From assembly GCF_020700235.1 (NCBI RefSeq), contig NZ_CP085301.1:3286001-3350000 (forward strand): a stretch of DNA of 64,000 bases. Reading direction: 5' to 3'. Below the pieces are notes generated by a model. The model made no database searches. It saw nothing but the letters and a program-made list of their open reading frames with translations, and had not been told where the DNA came from. Every line of letters begins with the position of its first letter. Position 1 is the first letter of the stretch. The position numbers and the translations under genes are program-made. Below, in pieces: positions 41,447 to 50,551 of the stretch. The stretch is from Haladaptatus pallidirubidus. Lineage in GTDB: Archaea; Halobacteriota; Halobacteria; Halobacteriales; Haladaptataceae.

Positions 41447-42055
41447 TTATGTCGTTCCCGATGTGCGCTTGACGCCCGCGACGGTGTAGTCGAACCCGCG
41501 ATTCCGGACGCGGGGTACGAGTCCCGCGTCCGCGAGCATCCGAGCGAGTTCTTCGGGCGTGAAGAAGACGGAGTTCATACCGATTGCGTGTTCCCCCCGA
41601 ACGAGCAGTTTTCCCCGAATCGTCGCCGGATTGAACTCGCGAACGACGAGGACGCCGCCCGGTTTCAACACGCGCACCACCTCTGCGAGGGATTCCTCCG
41701 CGTCGCCGACGTGATGGAGCGCATCCGATATGACCACGGCGTCAGTCGATTCCGAATCGAGCGGCAGTCGGGATGCGTCCCCGCGCACGCGGGCGAGCCC
41801 TCGCCCGCGTGCCTGCGCGAGCATCTTTTTCGACGCGTCGAGGACGATTCGCTCCTCGGCGTCGATCGCTTTCGCCGCGCGACCGGTCCCACCGGCGACG
41901 TCCACGACGCGTTCGATTGGGCGGTCTGCCTGCGCCAACCCTTCCGCGAGAATATCGGCGTCAGAGGTCGGCGAGAAGATATCGTAAAACCGTGCGGCGC
42001 GGTCGAAGTAGGCCACGTCTCCAGCAGAGGTCGAGTGAAAGCCGGTGTTCGACAT
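41447..42055 (-). CDS. Class I SAM-dependent methyltransferase
   Basis: A 202-aa UbiE/Methyltransf_11-like enzyme: motif I VVDVAGGTGRAAKAI, motif II IVLDASKKML, motif III DALHHVGDAEESLAEVVRVLKPGGVLVVREF. The N-terminus DRAARFYDIFSP is typical of UbiE-like methyltransferases in haloarchaea. The acceptor is unknown. ATG 42055 is preferred over a start 21 bp upstream. Confidence 0.85.
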   Translation of the reverse strand: MSNTGFHSTSAGDVAYFDRAARFYDIFSPTSDADILAEGLAQADRPIERVVDVAGGTGRAAKAIDAEERIVLDASKKMLAQARGRGLARVRGDASRLPLDSESTDAVVISDALHHVGDAEESLAEVVRVLKPGGVLVVREFNPATIRGKLLVRGEHAIGMNSVFFTPEELARMLADAGLVPRVRNRGFDYTVAGVKRTSGTT

Positions 42056-42182
42056 GGAAACGAAATCGCGCCCCAACGAGTAAAATCCGACGGGCGCCTG
42101 TCGAAAGCGGATTTGACGGCGAACTCCATCCGCCGACGAAGATACCCAGTGGAAGGATGTGGTTCGCGTTCGAATCCCCTGT

Positions 42183-42695
42183 ATGGAGTACGCGATATTG
42201 GGCTGGCCCGAGGACGACCCGACCCTCCGCCTCGATCACGAGGTGTTCAGCTACGCCGGTAAGTTCGTGATGTCGAACTCCGGGAAGGCGGTCGCTCGAC
42301 AGGAAGACGAACTCGTCGCGGCGATCGCGTTCAGCGAAGATAGAACCGACGACGAAACCGTGTGGCTTCGGTACGTGACGGTTCGCGTCGACAGACGCGG
42401 CGAGGGAATCGGGCCGGAGCTCGTCCGGTTCACCACGGAGAAGATTCGCGCTCGGGGCTATCGGCGCGTGAAAATCGCAGTGAACAACCCCTTCGCGTAT
42501 CAGGCCCTTTCTCGTGCAGGATTCGGATGGACGGGCGAGGAAACGGGACTCGCGGAACTCGTGTTGGAGCATCCGACGGAACAATCCAAATCGAAATATC
42601 AGTCGGGATTGGACGTGTTTCGCGAGCGTGACCTCTCGGCGGACGAAGAATCGTTTCTGGCCGAAAAACGGGGTTCGAAATCGCCGTCTTCGTAA
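42183..42695 (+). CDS. GNAT family N-acetyltransferase
   Basis: A 170-aa acetyltransferase. The acetyl-CoA loop is RYVTVRVDRRGEGIGPELVRFTTEKIRARGY (R/Q-x2-G-x-G/A pattern), followed by VNNPFAYQALSRAGFGWTGEETGLAELVL. It most resembles haloarchaeal GNATs of unknown substrate. ATG 42183 starts MEYAILGWPED, matching the usual length; the upstream in-frame start looks spurious. Confidence 0.85.
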   Translation: MEYAILGWPEDDPTLRLDHEVFSYAGKFVMSNSGKAVARQEDELVAAIAFSEDRTDDETVWLRYVTVRVDRRGEGIGPELVRFTTEKIRARGYRRVKIAVNNPFAYQALSRAGFGWTGEETGLAELVLEHPTEQSKSKYQSGLDVFRERDLSADEESFLAEKRGSKSPSS

Positions 42696-42783
42696 TCGAA
42701 AAACGGCTTCTCCCTCCGCTTGTTACGTTTATTGTACGCATTAACACCCGATTAACGAAGTCCTATTAGGGAGACGGACAACC

Positions 42784-43809
42784 ATGAAGACGAGTCGGCG
42801 GACGATACTCGGCCTCGTCGGCGCGGGGCTTTCGGTCGGAGCGGCGGGATGCTCGGCCTTTTCGAACAGCAGTTCGAATCCGGGAGAGACGGCCGACCCG
42901 GGCGGAACGGCGGGCGACGACGCGACGACGGTCAAGGACGACCGTGGAGGGAGTGAATCGACGACGGACGAGGAGGAAGGGACGACGCCCGAAAAAATCG
43001 AATCTCCGGAAGGACTGTACGAATCGGTGGGCGTTCCGAGCGACCCGAGCGGATTCACCTACGCGCGGATGGGTTCCGAGGACGCTCCCGTCACGGCCAC
43101 CGTTTACGGCGGCTGGAAATGTCCGCACACCCAACGATTCGTTCTCGGATTTTTGGGTGATATCGTGACGGATTACGTCGAACCCGGCGACGTGACCCTC
43201 GAATTTCGCGCCGTGGCCTACAGGAACGGCGAAGGATTCCACGGCCCCGACGAACCCCGGGCGGCGCGGGCCGGACTCGCGGTTTGGAACAACGACCCCG
43301 ACTCCTACTGGACTTTCTTCGAATACATGTTCCAAAATCGAAGCGGGGTCGATGGCTGGGCGACGACGGAGACGCTCGTGCGAATCGCGGCGGAGGCGGG
43401 CGTGGAAAACCTCGACACAATCGAATCCGAGATAGCAGACGGAAAATACCAGCAAGAAATTGAGAAAACGATGGAGAAGGTTCCTGAAATTCCCATCCCC
43501 GCCGTGCCCCGGGTTGTCGTCGATGGCGAACCGACCGCACCCACGGCGCGCCCGAACCGGACGATTGCACAGTTGGACGCCGCGCTCGGACGCGAGTCGG
43601 AGCCGGACGAGACGACCGACGAAACTACGACCACGACGAGCGACGGGTCACCGACGGGCGAGGATTCGGACGAAACCACAACGACGACTGGCGGAACGAC
43701 GACCACGAGCGGCGATACGACTACGACGACGACCGAGGATTCCACGACTTCGGGGACGGCTACGACCACAACGACTCCCGAGACGACCAATACGACGACC
43801 TCCGAATAG
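42784..43809 (+). CDS. DsbA-family thioredoxin-fold lipoprotein, CPHT active site
   Basis: A 341-aa exported protein. Signal region SRRTILGLVGAGLSVGAAGC has a twin Arg and lipobox Cys23. The thioredoxin-like domain is at about 95-265, with the site WKCPHTQRF where the second Cys of DsbA (CPHC) is Thr116, and the cis-Pro loop AVPRVVVDG. The last 70 residues are a Thr-rich low-complexity tail. With one Cys it may be an isomerase, reductase or binding protein rather than an oxidase. Confidence 0.8.
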   Translation: MKTSRRTILGLVGAGLSVGAAGCSAFSNSSSNPGETADPGGTAGDDATTVKDDRGGSESTTDEEEGTTPEKIESPEGLYESVGVPSDPSGFTYARMGSEDAPVTATVYGGWKCPHTQRFVLGFLGDIVTDYVEPGDVTLEFRAVAYRNGEGFHGPDEPRAARAGLAVWNNDPDSYWTFFEYMFQNRSGVDGWATTETLVRIAAEAGVENLDTIESEIADGKYQQEIEKTMEKVPEIPIPAVPRVVVDGEPTAPTARPNRTIAQLDAALGRESEPDETTDETTTTTSDGSPTGEDSDETTTTTGGTTTTSGDTTTTTTEDSTTSGTATTTTTPETTNTTTSE

Positions 43810-43923
43810 CTTCGTTCGGCAAGCAGTTCACAATCGTGTTGTTGCGGTTTCGGCATTTTCCGCAGTTCCCTTTCCCGCCATCAGACGGGAGTTTCAAGCC
43901 CACTCCGCTCTTACTCTCGGCAA

Positions 43924-44904
43924 ATGGGAAACTCTGCACTTCGACAGCTCGCGTCCCTCGAAGAGATTAGCTTCGATGACATCGAAGGGTCGATCGTTGC
44001 GATTGACGCGCACAATTGGCTCTATCGCTATCTCACGACGACGGTGAAGTGGACGCGCGACGAAGTTTACACCACCGAGGACGGAACCGAAGTGGCGAAT
44101 CTCGTCGGCGTGGTACAAGGCCTGCCCAAATTCTTCGAGCACGATTTGACGCCCGTTTTCGTCTTCGACGGACAGGTGACCGACCTCAAGAGCGACGAAA
44201 TCGAGAGTCGGCGCGAACAGCGCGAGAAGCTGGAAGACCAACTGGAGGACGCCCGCGAGGAGGGCGACGCCATCGAAGTCGCCCGTCTCGAAGCCCACAC
44301 CCAGCGACTCACGCCGGTCATTCAGGAAACCACCCGCGAACTGCTCGAGTTCTTGGACGTCCCTATCGTCGAAGCCCCGTTCGAGGGCGAGGCGCAAGCG
44401 GCCCACATGGCCCGAACCGGGGCCGTCGATTACGCCGGAACCGAGGATTACGACGCGCTTCTCCTCGGAGCGCCCAAGACCCTTCGGCAACTCACCAGCA
44501 AGGGCGACCCGGAACTAATGGACTTCGACGCAACGCTCGGAGAACACGACATCACGTGGGAGCAGTTGGTGGATATCGCCATCCTCTGTGGCACCGACTT
44601 CAACGACGGCATCTCCGGTGTCGGCCCGAAAACTGCGCTGAAGGGCGTCAAAGAACACGGCGACCTGTTCGGCTTCCTCGAAGAGCGCGACGAATACATC
44701 GAGAGCGCCGACCAAATCCGCGCAATGTTCCTCGATCCCGAGGTCACTGACGATTACGAGTTCGACACCGAGATGAACCCCGACATCGACGCCGCCCGCG
44801 AATACGTCACCGAGGAGTGGAAGGTACACGCCGACGAAGTTGAGCGTGGATTCGAGCGAATCGAAGAGAGCATCACACAGACGGGCCTCGACCAGTGGTC
44901 GTAG
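43924..44904 (+). CDS. fen: Flap endonuclease 1
   Basis: A 326-aa structure-specific nuclease for Okazaki-fragment flap removal and repair. The N and I domains contain the metal ligands Asp28 ([13 protein letters not shown]), VFVFDGQ, the [16 protein letters not shown] block, [11 protein letters not shown] and [20 protein letters not shown] (helix-hairpin-helix). The C-terminus QTGLDQWS resembles a PCNA-interacting PIP box. All expected acidic residues appear present. Confidence 0.95.
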   Translation: MGNSALRQLASLEEISFDDIEGSIVAIDAHNWLYRYLTTTVKWTRDEVYTTEDGTEVANLVGVVQGLPKFFEHDLTPVFVFDGQVTDLKSDEIESRREQREKLEDQLEDAREEGDAIEVARLEAHTQRLTPVIQETTRELLEFLDVPIVEAPFEGEAQAAHMARTGAVDYAGTEDYDALLLGAPKTLRQLTSKGDPELMDFDATLGEHDITWEQLVDIAILCGTDFNDGISGVGPKTALKGVKEHGDLFGFLEERDEYIESADQIRAMFLDPEVTDDYEFDTEMNPDIDAAREYVTEEWKVHADEVERGFERIEESITQTGLDQWS

Positions 44905-45021
44905 GTGCACGTGGGGGTTGACGGTTCGCCCAGTGGTTCCGGGGCCGTCACGTTGACGGAATCGCGGGCAGTAGACGATTTCATGTGCGACGAACTGTCG
45001 CCGAATGAGGTAGTGGAGGGT

Positions 45022-45285
45022 ATGACCGTCGAACTCGAATGGTCGCCGAAGAGGGCGGGAAGCGGCGACACAGTCGAAGGGGAAGTAACCCGCGTGTGGC
45101 GGCCCGAGGACGACGTTCGTGAGTTCACGGTTCGGGAGGCCGAGGAAACCGACTGGAACGTTTATACTGAGTATCGAAATCCCCCCGTCGAGCGGGTTGA
45201 CGTCGGTGAGGGCGATTCGGGAGATGAGATACCGGAAGCGCAGACCGTCGGACGATTGGAGCGAGTTGTTCTCCGAAGTCGGTGA
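45022..45285 (+). CDS. Small hypothetical beta-rich protein
   Basis: An 87-aa product if started at ATG 45022 (MTVELEWSPKRAGSGDTVEG), which has a purine-rich GTGGAGGG just upstream; an in-frame GTG at 44905, immediately after the FEN-1 stop, would give 126 aa. The core WNVYTEYRNPPVERVDVGEGDSGD is acidic. It may be co-transcribed with fen. No family is recognised. Confidence 0.5.
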   Translation: MTVELEWSPKRAGSGDTVEGEVTRVWRPEDDVREFTVREAEETDWNVYTEYRNPPVERVDVGEGDSGDEIPEAQTVGRLERVVLRSR

Positions 45286-45764
45286 TGGAGGTGGAAGGTG
45301 GAGTCCTGTTTTGCATCACCGTGGTCGTGTGATTTTCAGTCACGATGTTTTCTTTTCGCGAACTGCTAGCTATTCCGACTCCAATGAAACCGCAACGCAC
45401 CACGGACCACACGCCACCACCCGACTGCGTTTCTCGCTCACTTCACTCGTTTCGATACTCGTCCACCGGAAGACGAACCTCCGATTGGTGGTTCGCCTTC
45501 GCGCTCCGCGTAGTTCGACTGGCCGACCAACCGCAAAAACCGCAAAGCGCCCGCACCAGTTGTACGCGAAAAACGTGCCCACTCCTCCTTGCCGTCTCTT
45601 GGTGGAATGAAAGGACGAGACGCGCGAGCCTAGCACACGAGGACTTTCTATGCCACGAAAACAGTCGCTGTCGATGTAGTCACAATTGGACCCAGAAGAA
45701 ATTGCTTCACAGAGGCTACGGCGTCACGACAACCCGAAGAATCACAATCTACTCTTTCTGGTCG
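45286..45764. other. Gene-free region with one dispersed repeat copy
   Basis: A 479-bp interval without a convincing gene; the repeat copy B occupies 45363-45463, followed by GGTTCGCCTTCGCGCTCC, a block also partly seen after copy A (GTTCGCCTTCGCGCGC at about 36574-36590). The rest shows no recognisable feature. Confidence 0.55.
45363..45463 (+). repeat. Dispersed intergenic repeat, copy B
   Basis: Opens CTGCTAGCTATTCCGACTCC, then CACGCCACCACCCGACTGCG, TTTCTCGCTCACTTCACTCG and CGATACTCGTCC. Order and spacing match copy A at 36460-36572, with many substitutions. Confidence 0.55.
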
Positions 45765-45992
45765 TTATCGAGCGTACAGTTTCGAACCGACTAACATCGC
45801 GAGTCGCGTCCCCTTATCCGGCGAAACGGCCACGTAGGGGCGTGAAACCGGGCCGAATACGTCTACCACTCTGCCGACGTTTTGGAGGCTTTCGTCCACG
45901 ACCATGGTTCCGATATCCGGATACTCCTCGCTCGGCGATTGCACGATGGCGAGGTTCTGTGCGGTTCGGACGACTTCTCCCAGTCGGTGCAT
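45765..45992 (-). CDS. gar1: H/ACA ribonucleoprotein subunit Gar1
   Basis: A 75-aa beta-barrel Gar1/Naf1-type protein that binds Cbf5 in the H/ACA pseudouridylation complex. Conserved blocks are RLGEVVRTAQNLAIVQ, VVDESLQNVGRVVDVFGPVSRPYVAVSP and VGSKLY. It overlaps the srp19 stop by one to three bases (TGATG), a common archaeal pairing. Confidence 0.9.
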   Translation of the reverse strand: MHRLGEVVRTAQNLAIVQSPSEEYPDIGTMVVDESLQNVGRVVDVFGPVSRPYVAVSPDKGTRLAMLVGSKLYAR

Positions 45993-46273
45993 CAGTTTCG
46001 CATGGCCGTGACGTACGCGGCGACGGCCTGAATGAGGTCGTTTTTCGATGAGTCATCCGCGTTCTTTACGAGGACGCGGCCGCGTTCCTCCCATCCTTCG
46101 CGGGAGTAGGCTTTGTCGCGTTCGATGACGGTGTCGTAGCCGACCTGCTGGACGGCTCGAGCGATTTCATCGACCGTCGGTTCCTCCACGGCGGACCCTT
46201 CCGGAACCCGCCGTCCCTGACTGCGAGTCAACGCCGCGTCGAGATACGCGGGCCAGATGACTTTTTCGACCAT
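45992..46273 (-). CDS. srp19: Signal recognition particle subunit SRP19
   Basis: A 93-aa RNA-binding protein that helps assemble SRP on 7S RNA. It has the family start [20 protein letters not shown], the central [14 protein letters not shown] and the C-terminal [24 protein letters not shown]. It is the first gene of the srp19-gar1 pair. Confidence 0.95.
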   Translation of the reverse strand: MVEKVIWPAYLDAALTRSQGRRVPEGSAVEEPTVDEIARAVQQVGYDTVIERDKAYSREGWEERGRVLVKNADDSSKNDLIQAVAAYVTAMRN

Positions 46274-46312
46274 ACTCCCCCTCTATCGCGACCCGTTAAA
46301 CGCCTTTTCGTG

Positions 46313-47380
46313 TTACACTCGTCGGGCGAGAAGCGCGACAACTGCGAGCGCACCTGCGACGACCGCACCGACGCCGCCGAATCCGGGTTGGCCGCCGGAT
46401 TCTGTGGTCGTTTCACCGGCCGTGTCTCCCTGCGAATCGGCCGTGGTCGTCGTTTCGGCGGTCGTGGTCACGTTCGCCTGTTCAAACGCCTCGGGGTGGA
46501 ACGTTTTCGCTAGTTTCGTGATGGGGTGGACGATTCGCGGCGCGGGTTGGCTCACGTAGTTCGAGTTCAGCGAAACGGTCTGATTCTGCTTCGCGGCGGG
46601 GGTCTCGCTGTAGGCGTTCGGCACCTCCGCACCGGCGGAAACGATGAACCATTCCGGTTGCTGTTGAACGACGACTTCGTTGCTTATCTGCTTGTAGCCG
46701 GAAATGTCGGCCTCCGCGGCGACGTTCGTCGCACCAGCGGTTTCGATGACTTTGTTGATGAACGTCCCCTCTCCGGCGGTGAATCCGCCGCTCATGACGT
46801 ACAGCACTTTCGGGCTGTCTTCGCCGGAAACCGCCTCCCGAACCGTGTTCACGCGGTCTTTCATCCACGAGACGGTTTCGTCCGCGCCGTCACACTCACC
46901 CGTGAGTCGTCCGGTCAGTTCGGTTTTCGCGTAGATGTCCTCGATGGTTTTCGCTTCGTCGAACTTGTACACCGTTAGCCCCGCTTCCCGGAGTTTCTGG
47001 ACGGTTTGGTCGGGGATGACGTTCGGTGCGAGAACGAGGTCGGGGTTCTGCGCAACGACCTTCTCCGGCACGACTGTGGTCGTTCCGGCACCGGAGACGT
47101 TCGCTTTCGCGTTCGCACCGTCGAGGTGGGTCGAGAACTTCGTCACGCCGACGACTTTCTCTTGGCCACCGATTTCCCACATCGTCTGGGCCGCGCTCGG
47201 CGAGAGGGTAACGATTCGCTGCGGTTCTTCCTCGACCGTTACGTCGGTTCCCGTCGCGTCGGTTTCCGTTATCGGGAACGAGCAGGTTTCTTGTGCCCCT
47301 GCGACACCAACGGGGCCGACCGCGACACCGCCGAAAAGCGTTGCGACGACGAGCATCGCCGACAACAGCAGTTGTTTCAT
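46313..47380 (-). CDS. btuF: PGF-CTERM-anchored cobalamin/iron-type ABC binding protein
   Basis: A 355-aa class III periplasmic-binding protein with a Sec signal ending near AGAQ. The core opens RIVTLSPSAAQTMWEIGGQEKVVGVT and VVAQNPDLVLAPNV. After a Thr-rich linker comes a PGF-CTERM tripartite end: GGQPGFGGVGAVV, a hydrophobic helix and ARRV, expected to be processed by an archaeosortase. It is divergent from the permease and ATPase genes. Vitamin B12 is the likely ligand by gene order; siderophore or haem is possible. Confidence 0.85.
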   Translation of the reverse strand: MKQLLLSAMLVVATLFGGVAVGPVGVAGAQETCSFPITETDATGTDVTVEEEPQRIVTLSPSAAQTMWEIGGQEKVVGVTKFSTHLDGANAKANVSGAGTTTVVPEKVVAQNPDLVLAPNVIPDQTVQKLREAGLTVYKFDEAKTIEDIYAKTELTGRLTGECDGADETVSWMKDRVNTVREAVSGEDSPKVLYVMSGGFTAGEGTFINKVIETAGATNVAAEADISGYKQISNEVVVQQQPEWFIVSAGAEVPNAYSETPAAKQNQTVSLNSNYVSQPAPRIVHPITKLAKTFHPEAFEQANVTTTAETTTTADSQGDTAGETTTESGGQPGFGGVGAVVAGALAVVALLARRV

Positions 47381-47444
47381 AACAATCTGAAACTGCAAGC
47401 GTATTCAATAAATATTTACCTAAAGCAATCAGACTTGGACACCG

Positions 47445-48578
47445 ATGCGATACGAGACGCGGGTGGCGACGCAGATGCCTGCCAGAGTGGCGACGTGGTG
47501 CGTCGGATTGACGGGTGCGCTCGTCGCCGTCGTGCTGGTTAGCGCCGCAACCGGACCGACTTCGCTCTCGCCGCTCGTCGTGGCGAAAGCCCTGCTCAAC
47601 GAGTTGGCGATACCGATCGGTGTCCACCTCGCAAATCACACGCTTTCCGTTCCGGGCGTCCTCTCCGTCGGCGTTCCACTGCCCGATTTTTCGTACACGC
47701 CGATTTTTTCGTTTTCCGTTCCACAAACCACCGAAACCATCGTGGTAACCCTCAGAATGCCGCGAATCGTCCTCGCCGGAGTCGTCGGCTTCGCCCTCGC
47801 AACGGCGGGCGTCGTCATGCAGGGATTTTTCCGCAATCCGATGGCGGATCCGTCCATCATCGGCGTTTCGTCGGGTGCCGCTGTCGGCGCGGTGGCGACC
47901 ATCGCATTCTCGATTTCGCTCCCGTTCGCGCTCCCCGCGTTTTCGTTCACTGGCGCGATAATCGCTGCCTTCGGGGTGTACCTGCTGGCGACGCAGAACG
48001 GTCGGACGCCGGTCGCGACACTTCTGCTGGCAGGGATTGCAGTTCAGACGCTACTCGGCGCGGTCGTCTCGTTCCTTCTCCTCGAAAGCGGCGAAAGCCT
48101 CCGAGAGGCAGTTTTCTGGCTGATGGGCCACCTCCATTACGCCTCGTGGGGGAAGGTCTGGGTCGCACTACCGGTCGCGTTGCTCGGCTTTTCGGTTCTC
48201 GCCCTGTTCGCACAGGACTTGAACGTCCTCCTCCTCGGTGAGGAGGACGCCCACAATCTCGGCGTCGAAGTCGAGCGAACGAAGCGCCTGCTCCTCGCCG
48301 TCGCCAGCATTGTGACCGCCGCCGCCGTTTCCGTCTCCGGCGTCATCGGATTCGTCGGCCTCGTCGTCCCGCACCTCATGCGCCTGCTGGTCGGACCCGA
48401 CCACCGAATTTTGCTCCCGACAAGCGCCCTCGCCGGGGCCGTCTTCCTCGTTGCGACCGACACCGTCGCCCGGTCCGCGACCGGCGCGGCCGAACTCCCG
48501 GTCGGCATCGTCACCGCATTCCTCGGCGCGCCGTTTTTCCTCTACCTGCTCCGCAAGCGCGAGGTGCACGCGCTGTGA
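47445..48578 (+). CDS. btuC: FecCD/BtuC-type ABC permease
   Basis: A 377-aa permease with about ten helices. Hallmarks are [44 protein letters not shown] and, near the C-terminus, [23 protein letters not shown] with the ATPase-contact loop. It overlaps the ATPase gene by 4 bp (GTGA). It imports B12 or a ferric chelate together with the divergent binding protein. Confidence 0.9.
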   Translation: MRYETRVATQMPARVATWCVGLTGALVAVVLVSAATGPTSLSPLVVAKALLNELAIPIGVHLANHTLSVPGVLSVGVPLPDFSYTPIFSFSVPQTTETIVVTLRMPRIVLAGVVGFALATAGVVMQGFFRNPMADPSIIGVSSGAAVGAVATIAFSISLPFALPAFSFTGAIIAAFGVYLLATQNGRTPVATLLLAGIAVQTLLGAVVSFLLLESGESLREAVFWLMGHLHYASWGKVWVALPVALLGFSVLALFAQDLNVLLLGEEDAHNLGVEVERTKRLLLAVASIVTAAAVSVSGVIGFVGLVVPHLMRLLVGPDHRILLPTSALAGAVFLVATDTVARSATGAAELPVGIVTAFLGAPFFLYLLRKREVHAL

Positions 48579-49843
48579 TTCGAATCGAGAACGTCGCGGT
48601 GACGCTCGGCGAATCGAGGATACTCGACGGCGTCGATGCTAGCATTCCCGACGGACAATTCGTCGGTCTCGTCGGGCCGAACGGCGCGGGGAAAACCACC
48701 TTACTCCGGGCGATGAACGGCGCATTGTCCCCCGATTCTGGCCGCGTGCTCGTCGGCGACGACGCGATGGCAGACCTGTCTTCGAAGGCAGGGAGTCGCC
48801 GGGTGGCGACCGTTCCGCAGGAGACGACCCTCTCGTTCGACTTCGACGTGCGCAACGTGGTCGCCATGGGTCGCAATCCCTATCGGACGCGGTTCGGAAA
48901 CGATGCAGACGGCCGAACCGGTGATGCTGTCGAAAACGGCGGCAGGGACGTGGTCGAACGCGCGATGGAGCGAACCGACGTGGCGAGATTCGCCGACAGG
49001 TCGATTACCGCCGTCAGTGGAGGAGAACGCCAGCGTGTCCTGCTCGCTCGCGCGCTGGCGCAGGACACGCCGGTTCTCCTGCTCGACGAACCGACGGCCA
49101 GCCTCGACATCAACCATCAGGTTCGAACGTTCGAACTCGTTCGGGAACTCGTCCGAGAAGGTAAAACCGTCGTCGCCGCCATTCACGACCTGAACCTCGC
49201 AGCGCACTACTGCGACACGCTCCTCCTGCTCGACTCGGGGTCGGTGCTCGCGTCGGGGCCACCCGCGGAAGTTCTCGCGGAGCGAACCCTCAGGGAGGCG
49301 TTCGACGCCCGAGCGGTCGTCTCCAGTCACCCTGTGACCGGTTCGACCTACGTGACAGCTCTTCCGGAGCAATCGGCTAGGAGGGAAGGAGACGGAAGAA
49401 TCCACGTCGTCGGCGGGGGCGGAACCGTCTCGCGCCTCCTCTACGTCCTCTCCGCCGCGGGCTACGACGTGTCGGTTGGCGTGCTAAACGAAGGCGATTC
49501 CGACCTCGAAACCGCCCGATTGCTCGGCCTCGAAACCGTCGTCGAGGAACCGTTTGCACCCATCGGTTCCGATGCACTGGAATCTCTCGAAGCGGAAATC
49601 AGAGATTCCGACTTGACCGTTCTCGGTGACGTGGAAATCGGGTCGGGCAATCTGGTGAACCTCGAAGCGGTCTCCGAGGCGGATTCCGTCGTCGTCGTCG
49701 AAGAGCGTCCGTTCGAAGCGCGAAATTACGCCGGAAGCACCGCTGTCGCGTTGTATCGAGAACTTTGCGAGCGAGGGCGGGTCGTCGCTCCGGACGACTT
49801 GCTCTCGGCGGTCGAGGATGCGTTTGCGGGAGAGTCCCGATAA
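48575..49843 (+). CDS. btuD: BtuD-type ABC ATPase with C-terminal extension
   Basis: A 422-aa protein starting at GTG. The ATPase half (1-255) has Walker [13 protein letters not shown]-loop region [10 protein letters not shown], signature [16 protein letters not shown], Walker [13 protein letters not shown] and [13 protein letters not shown]. The remaining 160 residues are a Rossmann-like domain beginning [28 protein letters not shown], not part of ordinary BtuD. This extension is seen in haloarchaeal homologues as far as I recall; its role is unknown. Confidence 0.9.
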   Translation: MIRIENVAVTLGESRILDGVDASIPDGQFVGLVGPNGAGKTTLLRAMNGALSPDSGRVLVGDDAMADLSSKAGSRRVATVPQETTLSFDFDVRNVVAMGRNPYRTRFGNDADGRTGDAVENGGRDVVERAMERTDVARFADRSITAVSGGERQRVLLARALAQDTPVLLLDEPTASLDINHQVRTFELVRELVREGKTVVAAIHDLNLAAHYCDTLLLLDSGSVLASGPPAEVLAERTLREAFDARAVVSSHPVTGSTYVTALPEQSARREGDGRIHVVGGGGTVSRLLYVLSAAGYDVSVGVLNEGDSDLETARLLGLETVVEEPFAPIGSDALESLEAEIRDSDLTVLGDVEIGSGNLVNLEAVSEADSVVVVEERPFEARNYAGSTAVALYRELCERGRVVAPDDLLSAVEDAFAGESR

Positions 49844-49856
49844 GACGGAAGCCGCT

Positions 49857-50165
49857 TTACGATTCCTTGGCGGAGCGATACTGCACCAATTCGAACAGCA
49901 TCAGTGCGGCGAACGTACTCGCCGCGAGCATGACAATACCGGCGACACCGACGCGAACCGAGGGAGCAATCACGACGCCGGTGCCGAGCAGTGCGCCGGT
50001 CAGCAGTGCCATGACGAACCGTTTTATCTTCGTGAGCGAGACGAACCGCTGTGCGACGGTCGGATCGAGACCGACGAATCGTGACCAGACGACGTAGAAA
50101 GACAACACGATGAGAAAGGAAAGGAGGGCAACGCCGAGCAGTAACGAAAATACGACGACTTCCAC
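49857..50165 (-). CDS. Small membrane protein, three helices
   Basis: A 102-aa product if started at GTG 50165 (reading EVVVFSLLLGVALLSFLIVL), which suits a TATA-like TTATACG about 40 bp upstream. Longer in-frame starts add basic, non-haloarchaeal-looking sequence. Three hydrophobic helices are separated by a basic loop (QRFVSLTKIKRF). Function unknown. Confidence 0.55.
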   Translation of the reverse strand: MEVVVFSLLLGVALLSFLIVLSFYVVWSRFVGLDPTVAQRFVSLTKIKRFVMALLTGALLGTGVVIAPSVRVGVAGIVMLAASTFAALMLFELVQYRSAKES

Positions 50166-50551
50166 GATATACGTCTCTGTTGAGGATGAACCTCTCGCGT
50201 AATCGTATAAGTCTATCGAATGATAGGTGAACACTACCAAGTGATCCTCGGATTGTCGAATTAATGAAGTGTAGTGCGGGGTTTGTAGCATCCCGGGATG
50301 AGAACTTTCGTGGAAGGGTTGGTGACACTTTGGAAGGAGGCCAACCTTCCGCCAGGGCCTTCGGCGGCGCCGGAATACAACGCTCACACTAGCACGCTTA
50401 CGCGCCCGAGTCAGGCAGGCGCAATTGTACGAAGAACCCCAGACCCCTTTGTTATACGCCAGCTAAACCGCCGTGGGTGCGACCTTATCCTGTGATGAAA
50501 CCATACACGTCGGGGAGTCGTTTTTATCAGGTTCGCGCCCTGACATCGCGT
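50166..50551. other. Intergenic region upstream of the carotenoid cluster
   Basis: This 386-bp interval holds promoters for both flanks, a GGAAGG/CCTTCC hairpin near 50334-50352, a CCGCC/GGCGG hairpin just after it, and the crtD TATA box at its right end. No coding frame is convincing. Confidence 0.5.
50521..50528 (+). promoter_or_regulatory. TATA box of crtD
   Basis: TTTTTATC, centred about 27 bp before the ATG at 50552, giving a leaderless transcript. Confidence 0.6.

Noticed and set aside
43600..43806. Short direct repeats that might look like a CRISPR or minisatellite
   Set aside because: They are in-frame Thr codons at the end of the DsbA-like gene, with no regular spacing or spacers.
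50298..50495. A 65-codon plus-strand frame upstream of crtD
   Set aside because: It crosses hairpins and the crtD promoter, with no codon bias or ribosome-binding signal.
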